A stretch of 10,893 nucleotides of DNA from Clostridia bacterium (GCA_017650795.1 JAGCEE010000026.1:1-10893); one strand, 5' to 3'. Shown: positions 1-6,673, counted from the first letter of the stretch. A program made the numbers and translations. The notes: generated from the letters alone by a model not told the origin.

Positions 1-34
1 TGATATTCTAGTTAGTGTAAAAATAGGAGATATT

Positions 35-1852
35 ATGATTACAGATAAAGATATTAAGGAAAAATGGTTTGGATTTTTTGAAGACCATGGTTTTAAAAGA
101 ATAGATAGCAGTTCTATTGTTCCAGAAAATGATGCAACCGTGCTTTTTACAACTGCCGGAATGCATCCATTAGTGCCATATTTACTTGGTGCAAAACACC
201 CAGCCGGAAATAGAATTTGTGATGTTCAAAGATGTATTAGAACAAACGATATAGACTCGGTTGGTACCCCTTGGCACTTAACTTGCTTTGAAATGCTTGG
301 CAACTGGTTTTTAGGAGACTGCCCAAAAGAAGAAATGATTGCCCTGTCTTATGAGTTTTTAACCAGTCCAAAATATTTAGGATTAAACCCAGAGAAACTT
401 GCAACCACAGTTTTTGAGGGTGATGAGACTGCACCAAAAGATGATGTTGCATACAATGCTTGGAAAAAGCAAGGAATAAAAGAAGTATTTTATCAAAACA
501 AGGACGAAAACTGGTGGGCTCTTGGTGGTGGTGTCGGACCATGCGGACCAGATAGCGAAATGTTTTTGGACACTGGCAAACCAAAATGCTGTGAAACCTG
601 CTCCCCTGCTTGCGACTGCGGTAAATATGTAGAAATTTGGAACGATGTATTTATGCAATACAAAGTTGATGTTGCTGGCGAAAAAGCAAAACTTTTAGAT
701 AGACCAAACATAGATACCGGACTAGGACTAGAAAGAATTGTGGCAATTTTAAATGGTGCAAAAAGCGTTTATGACACAGGAATATTTAAAACAGTTATAG
801 ATTTTATTGGAACAAAGGCAAGTGCCAAGTATGGTGAAACCGAAAGCGCAACAAAATCTTACAGAATAATCACCGACCATTTAAGAGCATCTGTTTTCGT
901 ACTTGGCGACATTCATGGTGTTGTACCATCTAATGTTGGTCAAGGATACATTTTAAGAAGATTTATTAGAAGGTCGGTAAACCATGCAAGAAATATTGGG
1001 CTTGACACCAAATATTTTATGGACATTGTTGATATATTTGTAGATAAGCATGGCGAAGATTATCCGGATATTAAACAGAATAGAACATTTATTAAAGATG
1101 AACTAAAAAAAGAAGTGGAAAAATTTTCAAAGGCGCTAGAAGATGGCCATAAAGAATTTGAAAAAGTAATAAATGGAATAGAAAAACACAAGGAGTTTGC
1201 ATCAAAAACTGGCGAAGTGGTAGAAAGTATAATTTCTGGCAAGGCTGCATTTAGACTGTTTGATACTTTTGGCTTCCCTCTTGAAATTACAAAAGAACTT
1301 GCCTTAGAAAGAGGCTACACGGTAGACGAAGAAGGATATAAAAAAGCATTTGAAGAACACCAAGAAAAAAGCAGAACAGCATCTGCTGGCGCATTTAAAG
1401 GCGGCCTTGCAGATAGCTCATACGAAAGCACTAAACTTCACACAGCCACTCACCTTATGCAAGCTGGTCTTCAAAAGTTTGTATCTGCCGACATTCGTCA
1501 AAAAGGCTCTAACATTACACCAGAAAGATTAAGATTTGACTTTAATTGCGACCACAAACTAACCGAAGAAGAACTTAAAAATGTTGAAAACTTTGTTAAC
1601 GAAGCAATAGCAATGGCAATTCCTGTCACGGTAGAAACACTAACACCTGCCGAAGCAAAAGCAAGTGGTGCTCTTGGTGTGTTTGATAGTAAATATGGCG
1701 ACAAGGTGACTGTTTATACAATTGGTAATTTGTCAAAAGAAATTTGTGGCGGTCCACATGCTAAAAACACAAGTGAGCTTCACCACTTTAAAATTATTAA
1801 AGAAGAATCATCTTCTTCTGGAATTAGAAGAATTAAAGCAATTCTTGACTAA
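35..1852 (+). CDS. alaS: Alanine--tRNA ligase, short form lacking the C-terminal (C-Ala) domain
   Basis: Charges tRNA-Ala with alanine in the cytoplasm and should edit mischarged tRNA. The class II catalytic core is seen at residues 25-240: a motif-1-like FTTAGMHP (38-45), the motif 2 region CFEMLGNW (84-91), GPCGPDSEMF (168-177) and the motif 3 signature DTGLGLER (227-234). The tRNA-recognition region follows, with DHLRA and GYILRRFIRR (281-313). The editing domain keeps all four metal ligands: H469 and H473 in HTATH, and C571 and H575 in CGGPH. The protein ends right after IRRIKAIL, at 605 residues, whereas typical bacterial AlaRS is about 870. The DHHA1/C-Ala region is therefore absent, and a proper stop codon ends the gene. 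A Cys-rich insert (C185, C186, C189, C193, C195) lies in the catalytic domain. Start: AGGAGA at 25-30, five bases before ATG. This shorter subtype is known from some Clostridia and candidate-phylum bacteria (recalled, not searched). Confidence 0.93.
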   Translation: MITDKDIKEKWFGFFEDHGFKRIDSSSIVPENDATVLFTTAGMHPLVPYLLGAKHPAGNRICDVQRCIRTNDIDSVGTPWHLTCFEMLGNWFLGDCPKEEMIALSYEFLTSPKYLGLNPEKLATTVFEGDETAPKDDVAYNAWKKQGIKEVFYQNKDENWWALGGGVGPCGPDSEMFLDTGKPKCCETCSPACDCGKYVEIWNDVFMQYKVDVAGEKAKLLDRPNIDTGLGLERIVAILNGAKSVYDTGIFKTVIDFIGTKASAKYGETESATKSYRIITDHLRASVFVLGDIHGVVPSNVGQGYILRRFIRRSVNHARNIGLDTKYFMDIVDIFVDKHGEDYPDIKQNRTFIKDELKKEVEKFSKALEDGHKEFEKVINGIEKHKEFASKTGEVVESIISGKAAFRLFDTFGFPLEITKELALERGYTVDEEGYKKAFEEHQEKSRTASAGAFKGGLADSSYESTKLHTATHLMQAGLQKFVSADIRQKGSNITPERLRFDFNCDHKLTEEELKNVENFVNEAIAMAIPVTVETLTPAEAKASGALGVFDSKYGDKVTVYTIGNLSKEICGGPHAKNTSELHHFKIIKEESSSSGIRRIKAILD

Positions 1853-1858
1853 TAACAG

Positions 1859-1883
1859 CAAACAAAGATTGTTTATTTGTTTG
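1859..1883 (+). terminator. Weak AT-rich hairpin after alaS
   Basis: CAAACAAA (1859-1866) pairs with TTTGTTTG (1876-1883) around a 9-nt loop, starting 6 bases after the alaS stop. The stem has only two G-C pairs and no uninterrupted U-tract follows, so termination would be partial at best and alaS-aspS read-through is plausible. Confidence 0.25.
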
Positions 1884-1971
1884 TTTAATTATTTATAAAA
1901 AATATGATAAAAAAATAGTTTTAGTAAAAAACACTTTTTATAAAGAAATATAATTCTAAAAAGGTAAAAAT

Positions 1972-3726
1972 ATGAGAGAAAACATTTACAGAAATAAAAA
2001 CTGTGGAGAATTAAGAATTGAAAACAAGGGCGAAATTGTTAAACTTGCCGGCTGGGTAAACTCCATAAGAAAACTTGGAGGAATAGTTTTTATTACCCTT
2101 AGAGATCATTTTGGTTTAACACAACTACTCGTTCGTGACGAAAGTTTAATAGAGGGGCTTTGCAAAGAATCCACAATATCGGTAGAAGGCGAAGTTTTGG
2201 AGCGTGAAAGCAAAAATCCTAAAATGCCAACCGGAGATATAGAGGTTTTGGTTAGCAAGTTAACAGTTCTTGGCAAGAGTTTGCCCGTTCTTCCATTTGA
2301 AATTGCAGATGCACCAAACACAAAAGAAGAACTAAGACTAAAATACAGATATTTAGATTTAAGAAATCCCGAAACACATGAGATGTTTGTGTTTAGGGCA
2401 AAAGTTTTAAATTATGTTAGAAACAAACTAACCGAAATGGGCTTTTTGGAAGTACAAACACCAATTCTTACCTCATCTAGTCCAGAGGGTGCTCGTGACT
2501 ATATTGTTCCAACAGTAAATGCACCCGGCGAGTTTTATGCCTTACCACAAGCGCCTCAACAATTTAAACAACTTTTAATGATTTCTGGCTTTGATAAGTA
2601 TTTTCAGGTTGCGCCATGTTTTAGAAACGAGGCAGCAAGAGCCGACCGTAGCCCTGGCGAATTTTATCAAATAGATATGGAGATGAGTTTTGTTACCGAA
2701 GAGGACATTCAAAAAGCCTGTGAAGATTTTATAACAGGATTGTTTAAAGAGTTTACTAATTTTGAACTCTCCCCTGCTCCATTTGTTAGAATTCCATATA
2801 AGGAAGCGATTGATAAATATTGTAGTGATAAGCCTGATTTAAGAAACCCACTAATTATTCACGATTTAACCAAGTTGTTTGAAGGCACAGAGTTTAATGC
2901 TTTTAAAGATAAAACTATTAAGTCTATCTGCGTTAATGCTGGCGAAAAACCAAGACGTTTTTATGATGATTTAGGAACTTTAATTGTTTCTTACGAGGGA
3001 AAAGGTCTTGCTTGGCTAAAATATTTGGACGGCGACTTTACCGGCGGTATATCTAAATTCTTAACCGACAAAAATAAGGCAGATTTAATTAAAGAATTTG
3101 ACCTTAAGGGTGGCGAATCAATCTTTATGATTGCAGACACTACCAAAATGGCAATTAAACTTGCAAATGTGCTTAGAAATGAACTTGGCAAACAATTAGA
3201 TTTGATTGATAAAAACAAAGCCGCTTTTTGTTGGATTTGTGATTTCCCATTCTTTGAAGAAAATGAAGAAACTGGTCAAATAGATTTTGGCCACAACCCA
3301 TTTAGTATGCCACAAGGTGGAATGGATGCTTTAAATAATTCTAATCCTTATGATATTCTCGCTCATCAGTTTGACCTTGTTATTAACGGCTATGAATCAC
3401 TTTCGGGCGCAGTTAGAAACCATGACACCGATATTATGAAAAAAGCATTTGAAATGGCTGGATATAGCGATGAAGATGTAGAAAATAAATTTGGTGCTCT
3501 TTATACTGCTTTCCAATATGGCCCACCACCACACGGAGGTTGTGCGTTTGGATTAGAAAGATTACTTATGATTATGAGAGAAAAAGAGTTGATTCGTGAT
3601 GTAATTGCCTTCCCTTTAAACAAAAATGCTCGTGACCTTTTAATGGGTGCACCTAGCAAGGTTTCAGAAAAGCAACTTAAAGATGTTGGAATTGCACTAC
3701 TAGATGATAAAAAGAATAAAAATTAA
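1972..3726 (+). CDS. aspS: Aspartate--tRNA ligase (bacterial type, with GAD insertion)
   Basis: Attaches aspartate to tRNA-Asp in the cytoplasm. Domains in order: N-terminal OB-fold anticodon-binding domain (about 1-105, with LAGWVNSIRKLGGIVFITLRD), class II catalytic core, GAD insertion (about 290-410) and the catalytic C-terminal part. Motif 2 is seen as FRNEAARADRS and EFYQIDMEMSF (217-240). Motif 3 is GLERLLMIM (527-535), with Glu where GLDR is usual. The substrate-binding stretch is FYALPQAPQQFKQLLMISGF (188-207), and GHNPFSMP (440-447) is present. The length of 584 residues is normal for bacterial AspRS (about 590). The start has AAAAAGG at 1958-1964, seven bases before ATG. It lies 119 bp after alaS in the same direction, so the two may be co-transcribed. 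A TATAAT at 1949-1954 is close to the start but has no convincing -35. Whether it also charges tRNA-Asn cannot be told from this window. Confidence 0.97.
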   Translation: MRENIYRNKNCGELRIENKGEIVKLAGWVNSIRKLGGIVFITLRDHFGLTQLLVRDESLIEGLCKESTISVEGEVLERESKNPKMPTGDIEVLVSKLTVLGKSLPVLPFEIADAPNTKEELRLKYRYLDLRNPETHEMFVFRAKVLNYVRNKLTEMGFLEVQTPILTSSSPEGARDYIVPTVNAPGEFYALPQAPQQFKQLLMISGFDKYFQVAPCFRNEAARADRSPGEFYQIDMEMSFVTEEDIQKACEDFITGLFKEFTNFELSPAPFVRIPYKEAIDKYCSDKPDLRNPLIIHDLTKLFEGTEFNAFKDKTIKSICVNAGEKPRRFYDDLGTLIVSYEGKGLAWLKYLDGDFTGGISKFLTDKNKADLIKEFDLKGGESIFMIADTTKMAIKLANVLRNELGKQLDLIDKNKAAFCWICDFPFFEENEETGQIDFGHNPFSMPQGGMDALNNSNPYDILAHQFDLVINGYESLSGAVRNHDTDIMKKAFEMAGYSDEDVENKFGALYTAFQYGPPPHGGCAFGLERLLMIMREKELIRDVIAFPLNKNARDLLMGAPSKVSEKQLKDVGIALLDDKKNKN

Positions 3727-3765
3727 AGGACTATAGTCACTGACTTTTGAGACTAGCCAAATAAT

Positions 3766-3805
3766 TAACACTTTAACTTGAAAAAGTCAGAGTGTTATTT
3801 TATTC
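3766..3805 (+). terminator. Intrinsic terminator of aspS
   Basis: The arm at 3766-3779 pairs with 3784-3797 (TAACACT against AGTGTTA, then TT with AG, one A-C mismatch, then ACTT with AAGT) around a GAAA tetraloop (3780-3783). TTTTATTC follows. It lies 40 bp after the aspS stop. Confidence 0.8.
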
Positions 3806-3823
3806 TCTCTTAACCAGCCAACA

Positions 3824-3922
3824 AAACGGATATTATGCGGTTGTCATAGGTTGTCGTAATGATTATAAAATTATAAATTATTAGACATACATTTTAACCT
3901 TGACAACAAAAAATATCCGTTT
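3824..3922. repeat. 99-bp imperfect inverted-repeat element (long hairpin or MITE-like)
   Basis: AAACGGATATT (3824-3834) is perfectly inverted at 3912-3922. Inside it, GTTGTCA (3840-3846) pairs with TGACAAC (3901-3907), and AGGTT (3848-3852) with AACCT (3896-3900). The arms total about 23 paired bases over 29. The centre (3857-3883) is a further AT-only hairpin. The element is flanked on both sides by ACA (3821-3823 and 3923-3925), which could be a 3-bp target duplication. GGTTGTC also occurs twice in direct orientation (3839-3845 and 3849-3855), ten bases apart. It could be a small non-autonomous transposon or a structured RNA. No ORF lies inside. Confidence 0.55.
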
Positions 3923-3924
3923 AC

Positions 3925-4074
3925 ACTAAAAAAAACAAAGAGAAAAAAAGAGAAAGAGTGTCGTGCGAATGCTAACGCCAGCACACACTCTTTCTTCTAA
4001 CTAGGTCTATTTGTTGTACTTGTCTTCGTTGGAGCGAAGCGACAACGACTTGTATCAAGACAAGCACACGTTTA
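3925..4074 (-). ncRNA. Candidate structured small RNA, family not recognised
   Basis: On the minus strand this stretch begins about 7 bases after a -10 box (4081-4086) and ends in a strong terminator (3951-3995) with a long U-rich tail. The first half folds: the arm at 4064-4057 (CTTGTCTT) pairs with 4026-4019, enclosing an 8-nt bulge and a second helix, TCGTTG with CAACGA (4048-4043 with 4031-4026). That helix is capped by a small GC/GC pair around a 3-nt loop. The body is clearly richer in G and C than the flanks, as expected of structured RNA in an AT-rich genome. No ATG lies inside it on this strand, so it is unlikely to be a small protein gene. It lacks recognisable signatures of SRP RNA, tmRNA, RNase P RNA or tRNA. 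It is transcribed divergently from the lipoprotein gene at 4173. Expression and function are inference. Confidence 0.55.
3951..3995 (-). terminator. Intrinsic terminator of the candidate small RNA
   Basis: AGAAAGAGTGT (3951-3961) pairs with ACACTCTTTCT (3985-3995). After a one-base bulge, GTGC (3963-3966) pairs with GCAC (3981-3984), closing a 14-nt loop. Read on the minus strand, the 15-bp stem is followed by two long T-rich runs (about 3928-3950). The plus-strand side has no T-run, so it acts on minus-strand transcripts. Confidence 0.75.
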
Positions 4075-4080
4075 AATGTC

Positions 4081-4109
4081 ATTATAACTTATTTTGAAAA
4101 ATATGTTTA
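4081..4109 (-). promoter_or_regulatory. Promoter for the candidate small RNA
   Basis: On the minus strand there is a perfect -10 TATAAT (4081-4086) and a -35-like TAAACA (4104-4109, 4 of 6 matches), separated by exactly 17 bases. The predicted start is near 4074. Confidence 0.55.
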
Positions 4110-4135
4110 AAATTGATACAAGAGATACCATTTTA

Positions 4136-4144
4136 TGCTATAAT
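4136..4144 (+). promoter_or_regulatory. Extended -10 promoter of the lipoprotein gene
   Basis: TGC followed by a perfect TATAAT (4139-4144) makes an extended -10. A TTGATA at 4113-4118 lies 20 bases upstream, too far for an ideal -35, but an extended -10 can do without one. The predicted start near 4151 leaves a leader that includes the GGAG ribosome site at 4162-4165. Confidence 0.6.
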
Positions 4145-4172
4145 TAAAATATAAATAGTTTGGAGATGGATT

Positions 4173-4874
4173 ATGGTAACTAAAAAATTAAGTTTGAAAA
4201 GTATTTTAAGTTTTATGCTCACTTTTGTTTGTGTTATAACATGTGGCATTGCGCTAACTGGATGTGGCAAAAATATGGATAGATATATGTCAGTTGTCCC
4301 AACTGATCAAGATTATAAAGCAACATTAAATTATACTTGGGGTGTTGATGATAGTAATTATGAAGAATACTGGAAGGTTATTCGTAAGAATGTTACATTT
4401 TGTGGACAAGAAAGAACTGTGATATATGTTGAATATTCTTATAAAAACAACAAAAATCATAGTTATGACTATGAAAGAACTCTCTTATACACCTATAATA
4501 ATAATCAAGGATATGTTCTCAGATTAAATGGCAATCAATGGGAGACATATACTGGGTCGTTTGGAGATAAATGGTCTGACATTTACGGATCCTATTCGAA
4601 CCAAGGCAGTTTTGTTTATGAAATGACGTCAGATATAAATGGAAGAGATTTTCCGTCAAGCAAAAAAGTTCAAACCACAGAATATTTAGAGTATGATTTT
4701 GGTAGTTATGGTGAAGTATTTAGAATTTCAAATAATCCATATCATGTATTGCTTTACTATAATATTGAAAGTGGTACCACATTTAATCACAAAGAGGCCA
4801 CATGGATGCTTGGTACACCAAGTGAAACAATACCACACCTTTCAACTGTAACTCCTGAAATGATTGGAGAATAA
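4173..4874 (+). CDS. Putative secreted lipoprotein of unknown function
   Basis: I do not recognise the family. The N-terminus is a clear lipoprotein signal: basic MVTKKLSLK, a hydrophobic stretch (about 11-28) and the lipobox LTGC with the lipidated Cys at 31. After signal peptidase II cleavage the mature protein would be anchored to the outer face of the membrane. The remaining 200 or so residues are rich in Tyr, Asn and Ser, with alternating polar and hydrophobic residues suggesting beta structure. One further Cys is present (in VTFCGQE) and there is no other membrane segment. The start is supported by GGAG at 4162-4165, seven bases before ATG. The gene is monocistronic: it has its own extended -10 promoter and a terminator directly after the stop. 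Its promoter region is shared with the divergent small-RNA promoter. Confidence 0.85.
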   Translation: MVTKKLSLKSILSFMLTFVCVITCGIALTGCGKNMDRYMSVVPTDQDYKATLNYTWGVDDSNYEEYWKVIRKNVTFCGQERTVIYVEYSYKNNKNHSYDYERTLLYTYNNNQGYVLRLNGNQWETYTGSFGDKWSDIYGSYSNQGSFVYEMTSDINGRDFPSSKKVQTTEYLEYDFGSYGEVFRISNNPYHVLLYYNIESGTTFNHKEATWMLGTPSETIPHLSTVTPEMIGE

Positions 4875-4875
4875 C

Positions 4876-4908
4876 AAAAATGACTTAGCTTAAAGCTAGG
4901 TCATTTTT
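4876..4908 (+). terminator. Intrinsic terminator of the lipoprotein gene
   Basis: AAAAATGAC (4876-4884) pairs with GTCATTTTT (4900-4908). The stem continues through a T-G pair and TAGCT/AGCTA to a TAA loop (4891-4893). The descending arm ends in a run of five T. It starts two bases after the stop codon. Confidence 0.85.
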
Positions 4909-5055
4909 ATGCAAGTTTCAAAATTGATATCCTATTAAGTCCTTTTTTTTACCACCAAAAAAAAACACGAATGAATGTAAAATGTTTTCCTTTTAAATAA
5001 TTATTATAAAATAATTTATGTTGATTTCAAGATTTCCTTTAAATAGTTTAAATGT

Positions 5056-5084
5056 TTGAAAAAAATATATATTTTTGATAAAAT
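5056..5084 (+). promoter_or_regulatory. Promoter placed for a leaderless start of the methyltransferase gene
   Basis: TTGAAA (5056-5061), a 17-base spacer and TAAAAT (5079-5084) form a good sigma-A-type promoter. Six bases separate the -10 from the ATG at 5091, so the usual start point falls on the A of ATG. No Shine-Dalgarno sequence precedes the ATG. Confidence 0.6.
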
Positions 5085-5090
5085 GGCAAC

Positions 5091-5858
5091 ATGAATGAAA
5101 TAGAAAAATACTACAACAAATTTAATGAAGACAAACGCCTTACTTCTCGTCACGGAATTGTTGAGTTTACAGTCACAATGGAAAATATAAAAAAATACAT
5201 TCCAAAAAAACATTGTAAAATAATAGACATTGGCGCAGGCACCGGAAGATATTCTAACGAACTAAGTAATTTGGGTCATGATGTTGTTGCTGTTGAACTC
5301 GTGCAAAAAAACCTAAGTGTTTTAAAACAAAACTATCCAAACATAAAAGCAATAAAAGCAAATGCTTTAAATTTGTCAAAGTTTAAAGATGACGAATTTG
5401 ATGTTGCCCTACTATTTGGACCAATGTATCACCTTTTTAATAATGAGGACAAATTAAAAGCATTAAGCGAAGCAAAACGAGTTGTTAAAAATGGCGGTGT
5501 GATTTTTGTGGCATACTTACTTTCTGACTACGCATTTATTAGACATGCCATAATGGATAATTATTTAAGCCAAGATATAAAGAACGGAAAGATTGACAAG
5601 GAATTTAATATATTAACAACACAGAGCGATTTATATAGTTATGTTAGGCTACCACAAATTGATGAATTAAATAGCTCTGCTAATTTAAAGCGAAAAACGA
5701 TTTTTGCTCCTGATGGTGCAACGGATTATATTAGACCATATATAAACGCTCTAACAGAAGAAGATTTTAAAACATATATAAATTACCAATTAAAAAACTG
5801 TGAACGATGTGATTTAATTGGTGCAAGTTCCCATGTGGTTGATGTTTTAATAAAATAA
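5091..5858 (+). CDS. Class I SAM-dependent methyltransferase
   Basis: Transfers a methyl group from S-adenosylmethionine to an unknown substrate, probably in the cytoplasm. The Rossmann-type fold is plain. Motif I is IIDIGAGTGRYS (44-55), the acidic residue that holds the SAM ribose is E69 in VAVEL, the adenine-side stretch is KANALNL (89-95), and FDVALLFGPMYHL (103-115) and the hairpin before GGVIFVAYL (135-143) follow. The N-terminus YYNKFNEDKRLTSRHG (7-22) matches a stretch I recall as conserved in small Firmicutes methyltransferases, which supports the ATG at 5091 as the true start. The protein is 255 residues with no signal or membrane segment. No ribosome site is visible and the promoter sits so close that the transcript is probably leaderless. 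The gene stands alone, converging on the kinase-like gene through a shared bidirectional terminator. Substrate is unknown (small molecule, RNA or protein). Confidence 0.9.
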   Translation: MNEIEKYYNKFNEDKRLTSRHGIVEFTVTMENIKKYIPKKHCKIIDIGAGTGRYSNELSNLGHDVVAVELVQKNLSVLKQNYPNIKAIKANALNLSKFKDDEFDVALLFGPMYHLFNNEDKLKALSEAKRVVKNGGVIFVAYLLSDYAFIRHAIMDNYLSQDIKNGKIDKEFNILTTQSDLYSYVRLPQIDELNSSANLKRKTIFAPDGATDYIRPYINALTEEDFKTYINYQLKNCERCDLIGASSHVVDVLIK

Positions 5859-5912
5859 TAATAAAAAAACTTGCATCGGCTCGTGTTATTCTTATTCTCG
5901 CACCCACAAATA

Positions 5913-5940
5913 AAAAAATAGGCATTTTTGCCTATTTTTT
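5913..5940. terminator. Bidirectional terminator between two converging genes
   Basis: AAAAAATAGGCA (5913-5924) pairs with TGCCTATTTTTT (5929-5940) around a TTTT loop. A T-run follows on the plus strand, and the A-rich stretch before it gives a T-run on the minus strand. The hairpin overlaps the stop codon of the minus-strand gene, so it can end transcripts of both genes. Confidence 0.85.
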
Positions 5941-6510
5941 TTCTAATTTTAATTGTTTTTCTTTTTTTTCATATTTTTTTATAAGTTTTTCTATTTCTTT
6001 TATTGTTTTACTTAAATCTAAATTTTCTATAACTGCATCAAAGTTTTTAACATAAGACATTTCAAACTCCATTCGTGATATTCTAAGGTCTATATCCTTA
6101 TCGCCACGAGCAATTAGCCTTCTTATTAACTCTTCCTTTGGAGCTGTTAAAAATATTGATAGCACAACTGCTTTACCTGCTAATGCGTCCTTTATGTTTT
6201 TTTGGCCAAGTACACCAATATCTTTTATATAGTGGCAATCATTTTCACACACATCAGTTAATGCACTATTTGGCATACCATAAAAGTTTTTATGTATTTC
6301 TTCATACTCAAATAGTTCTCCGTTTTTTATTTTATCTTCAAACTCTTCACGCGTAAGGTACAAATACGGATTGTGCATATCTTTATCGGTATCTCTTGGT
6401 ACTCTTGTTGTACATGTTTTTATTAGTTTAATGTTATCATACTTTTCTAGTAGGTGTGTTATTACCGTGTTCTTTCCAACACCAGCCGAACCTGAAACAA
6501 TAATTAACAT
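5932..6510 (-). CDS. Guanylate-kinase-like P-loop nucleotide kinase, divergent
   Basis: Likely phosphorylates a nucleoside monophosphate; guanylate kinase (GMP to GDP with ATP) is the closest family. Seen: P-loop GSAGVGKNT (7-15), TTRVPR (34-39) matching the GMP-binding TTRxPR of Gmk, FEYEEIHKNFYGMP (67-80) matching the Gmk stretch with the conserved Glu and Tyr, and KDIGVLGQ (96-103) where Gmk has an EIDVQGA-like motif. RLIARG (131-136) matches the lid arginine region. The length of 192 residues fits Gmk (about 200), with a Lys-rich tail. The P-loop has GKNT rather than the usual GKGT/GKST, and the middle is poorly conserved, so it may be a paralogue with another substrate rather than the essential gmk. 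Start: AAGGAG (minus strand, 6516-6521) lies five bases before the ATG at 6510. An in-frame ATG at 6543 has no ribosome site. The gene is monocistronic with its own promoter. Confidence 0.82.
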   Translation of the reverse strand: MLIIVSGSAGVGKNTVITHLLEKYDNIKLIKTCTTRVPRDTDKDMHNPYLYLTREEFEDKIKNGELFEYEEIHKNFYGMPNSALTDVCENDCHYIKDIGVLGQKNIKDALAGKAVVLSIFLTAPKEELIRRLIARGDKDIDLRISRMEFEMSYVKNFDAVIENLDLSKTIKEIEKLIKKYEKKEKQLKLEKK

Positions 6511-6533
6511 ATATGCTCCTTCAATCAAAGATG

Positions 6534-6562
6534 ATTTTAACAAATAACTATAATTTTAGCAA
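6534..6562 (-). promoter_or_regulatory. Promoter of the guanylate-kinase-like gene
   Basis: On the minus strand there is TTGCTA (6557-6562), a 17-base spacer and TAAAAT (6534-6539), followed by the AAGGAG ribosome site and the ATG at 6510. The short leader of about 17 nt also argues against the upstream in-frame ATG at 6543. Confidence 0.55.
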
Positions 6563-6647
6563 TAGTTTTTTTAAGATTTTTGACTTTAAAACCAACATAA
6601 AAAATACTTTAAAAAAATAGGATAATAATTTAGTTTTTTGCACAAAA

Positions 6648-6673
6648 AAAAATGCCAATTTTTTGGCATTTTT
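6648..6673 (-). terminator. Intrinsic terminator of the tatD-rsmA-unknown cluster
   Basis: AAAAATGCCAA (6648-6658) pairs with TTGGCATTTTT (6663-6673) around a TTTT loop. On the minus strand it is followed by further T residues. It lies 11 bp past the stop of the 301-residue gene. Confidence 0.8.

Noticed and set aside
237..711. Several minus-strand open frames inside alaS
   Set aside because: They overlap each other and a strongly conserved gene, lack ribosome sites, and resemble no protein.
1949..1954. TATAAT as the aspS promoter
   Set aside because: No matching -35 lies at 16-18 bases, and a start seven bases downstream would fall inside the ribosome site.
1853..1971. T-box or other riboswitch leader before aspS
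   Set aside because: Only 119 bp is available and there is no T-box consensus or specifier stem, only a weak AT-rich hairpin.
3951..4064. The same hairpins read as a plus-strand RNA or leader of the lipoprotein gene
   Set aside because: The plus strand has no promoter in front and no T-run after the 3951-3995 hairpin. The promoter and T-runs are on the minus strand.
4933..4955. T8-ACCACC-A9 hairpin as a second terminator after the lipoprotein gene
   Set aside because: The stem is only A-T homopolymer with no G-C pairs, and a convincing terminator already lies at 4876-4908.
6511..6543. Eleven-residue N-terminal extension of the guanylate-kinase-like protein
   Set aside because: AAGGAG is placed five bases before the inner ATG at 6510, the family begins at LIIVSG, and the predicted promoter -10 overlaps the upstream ATG region.
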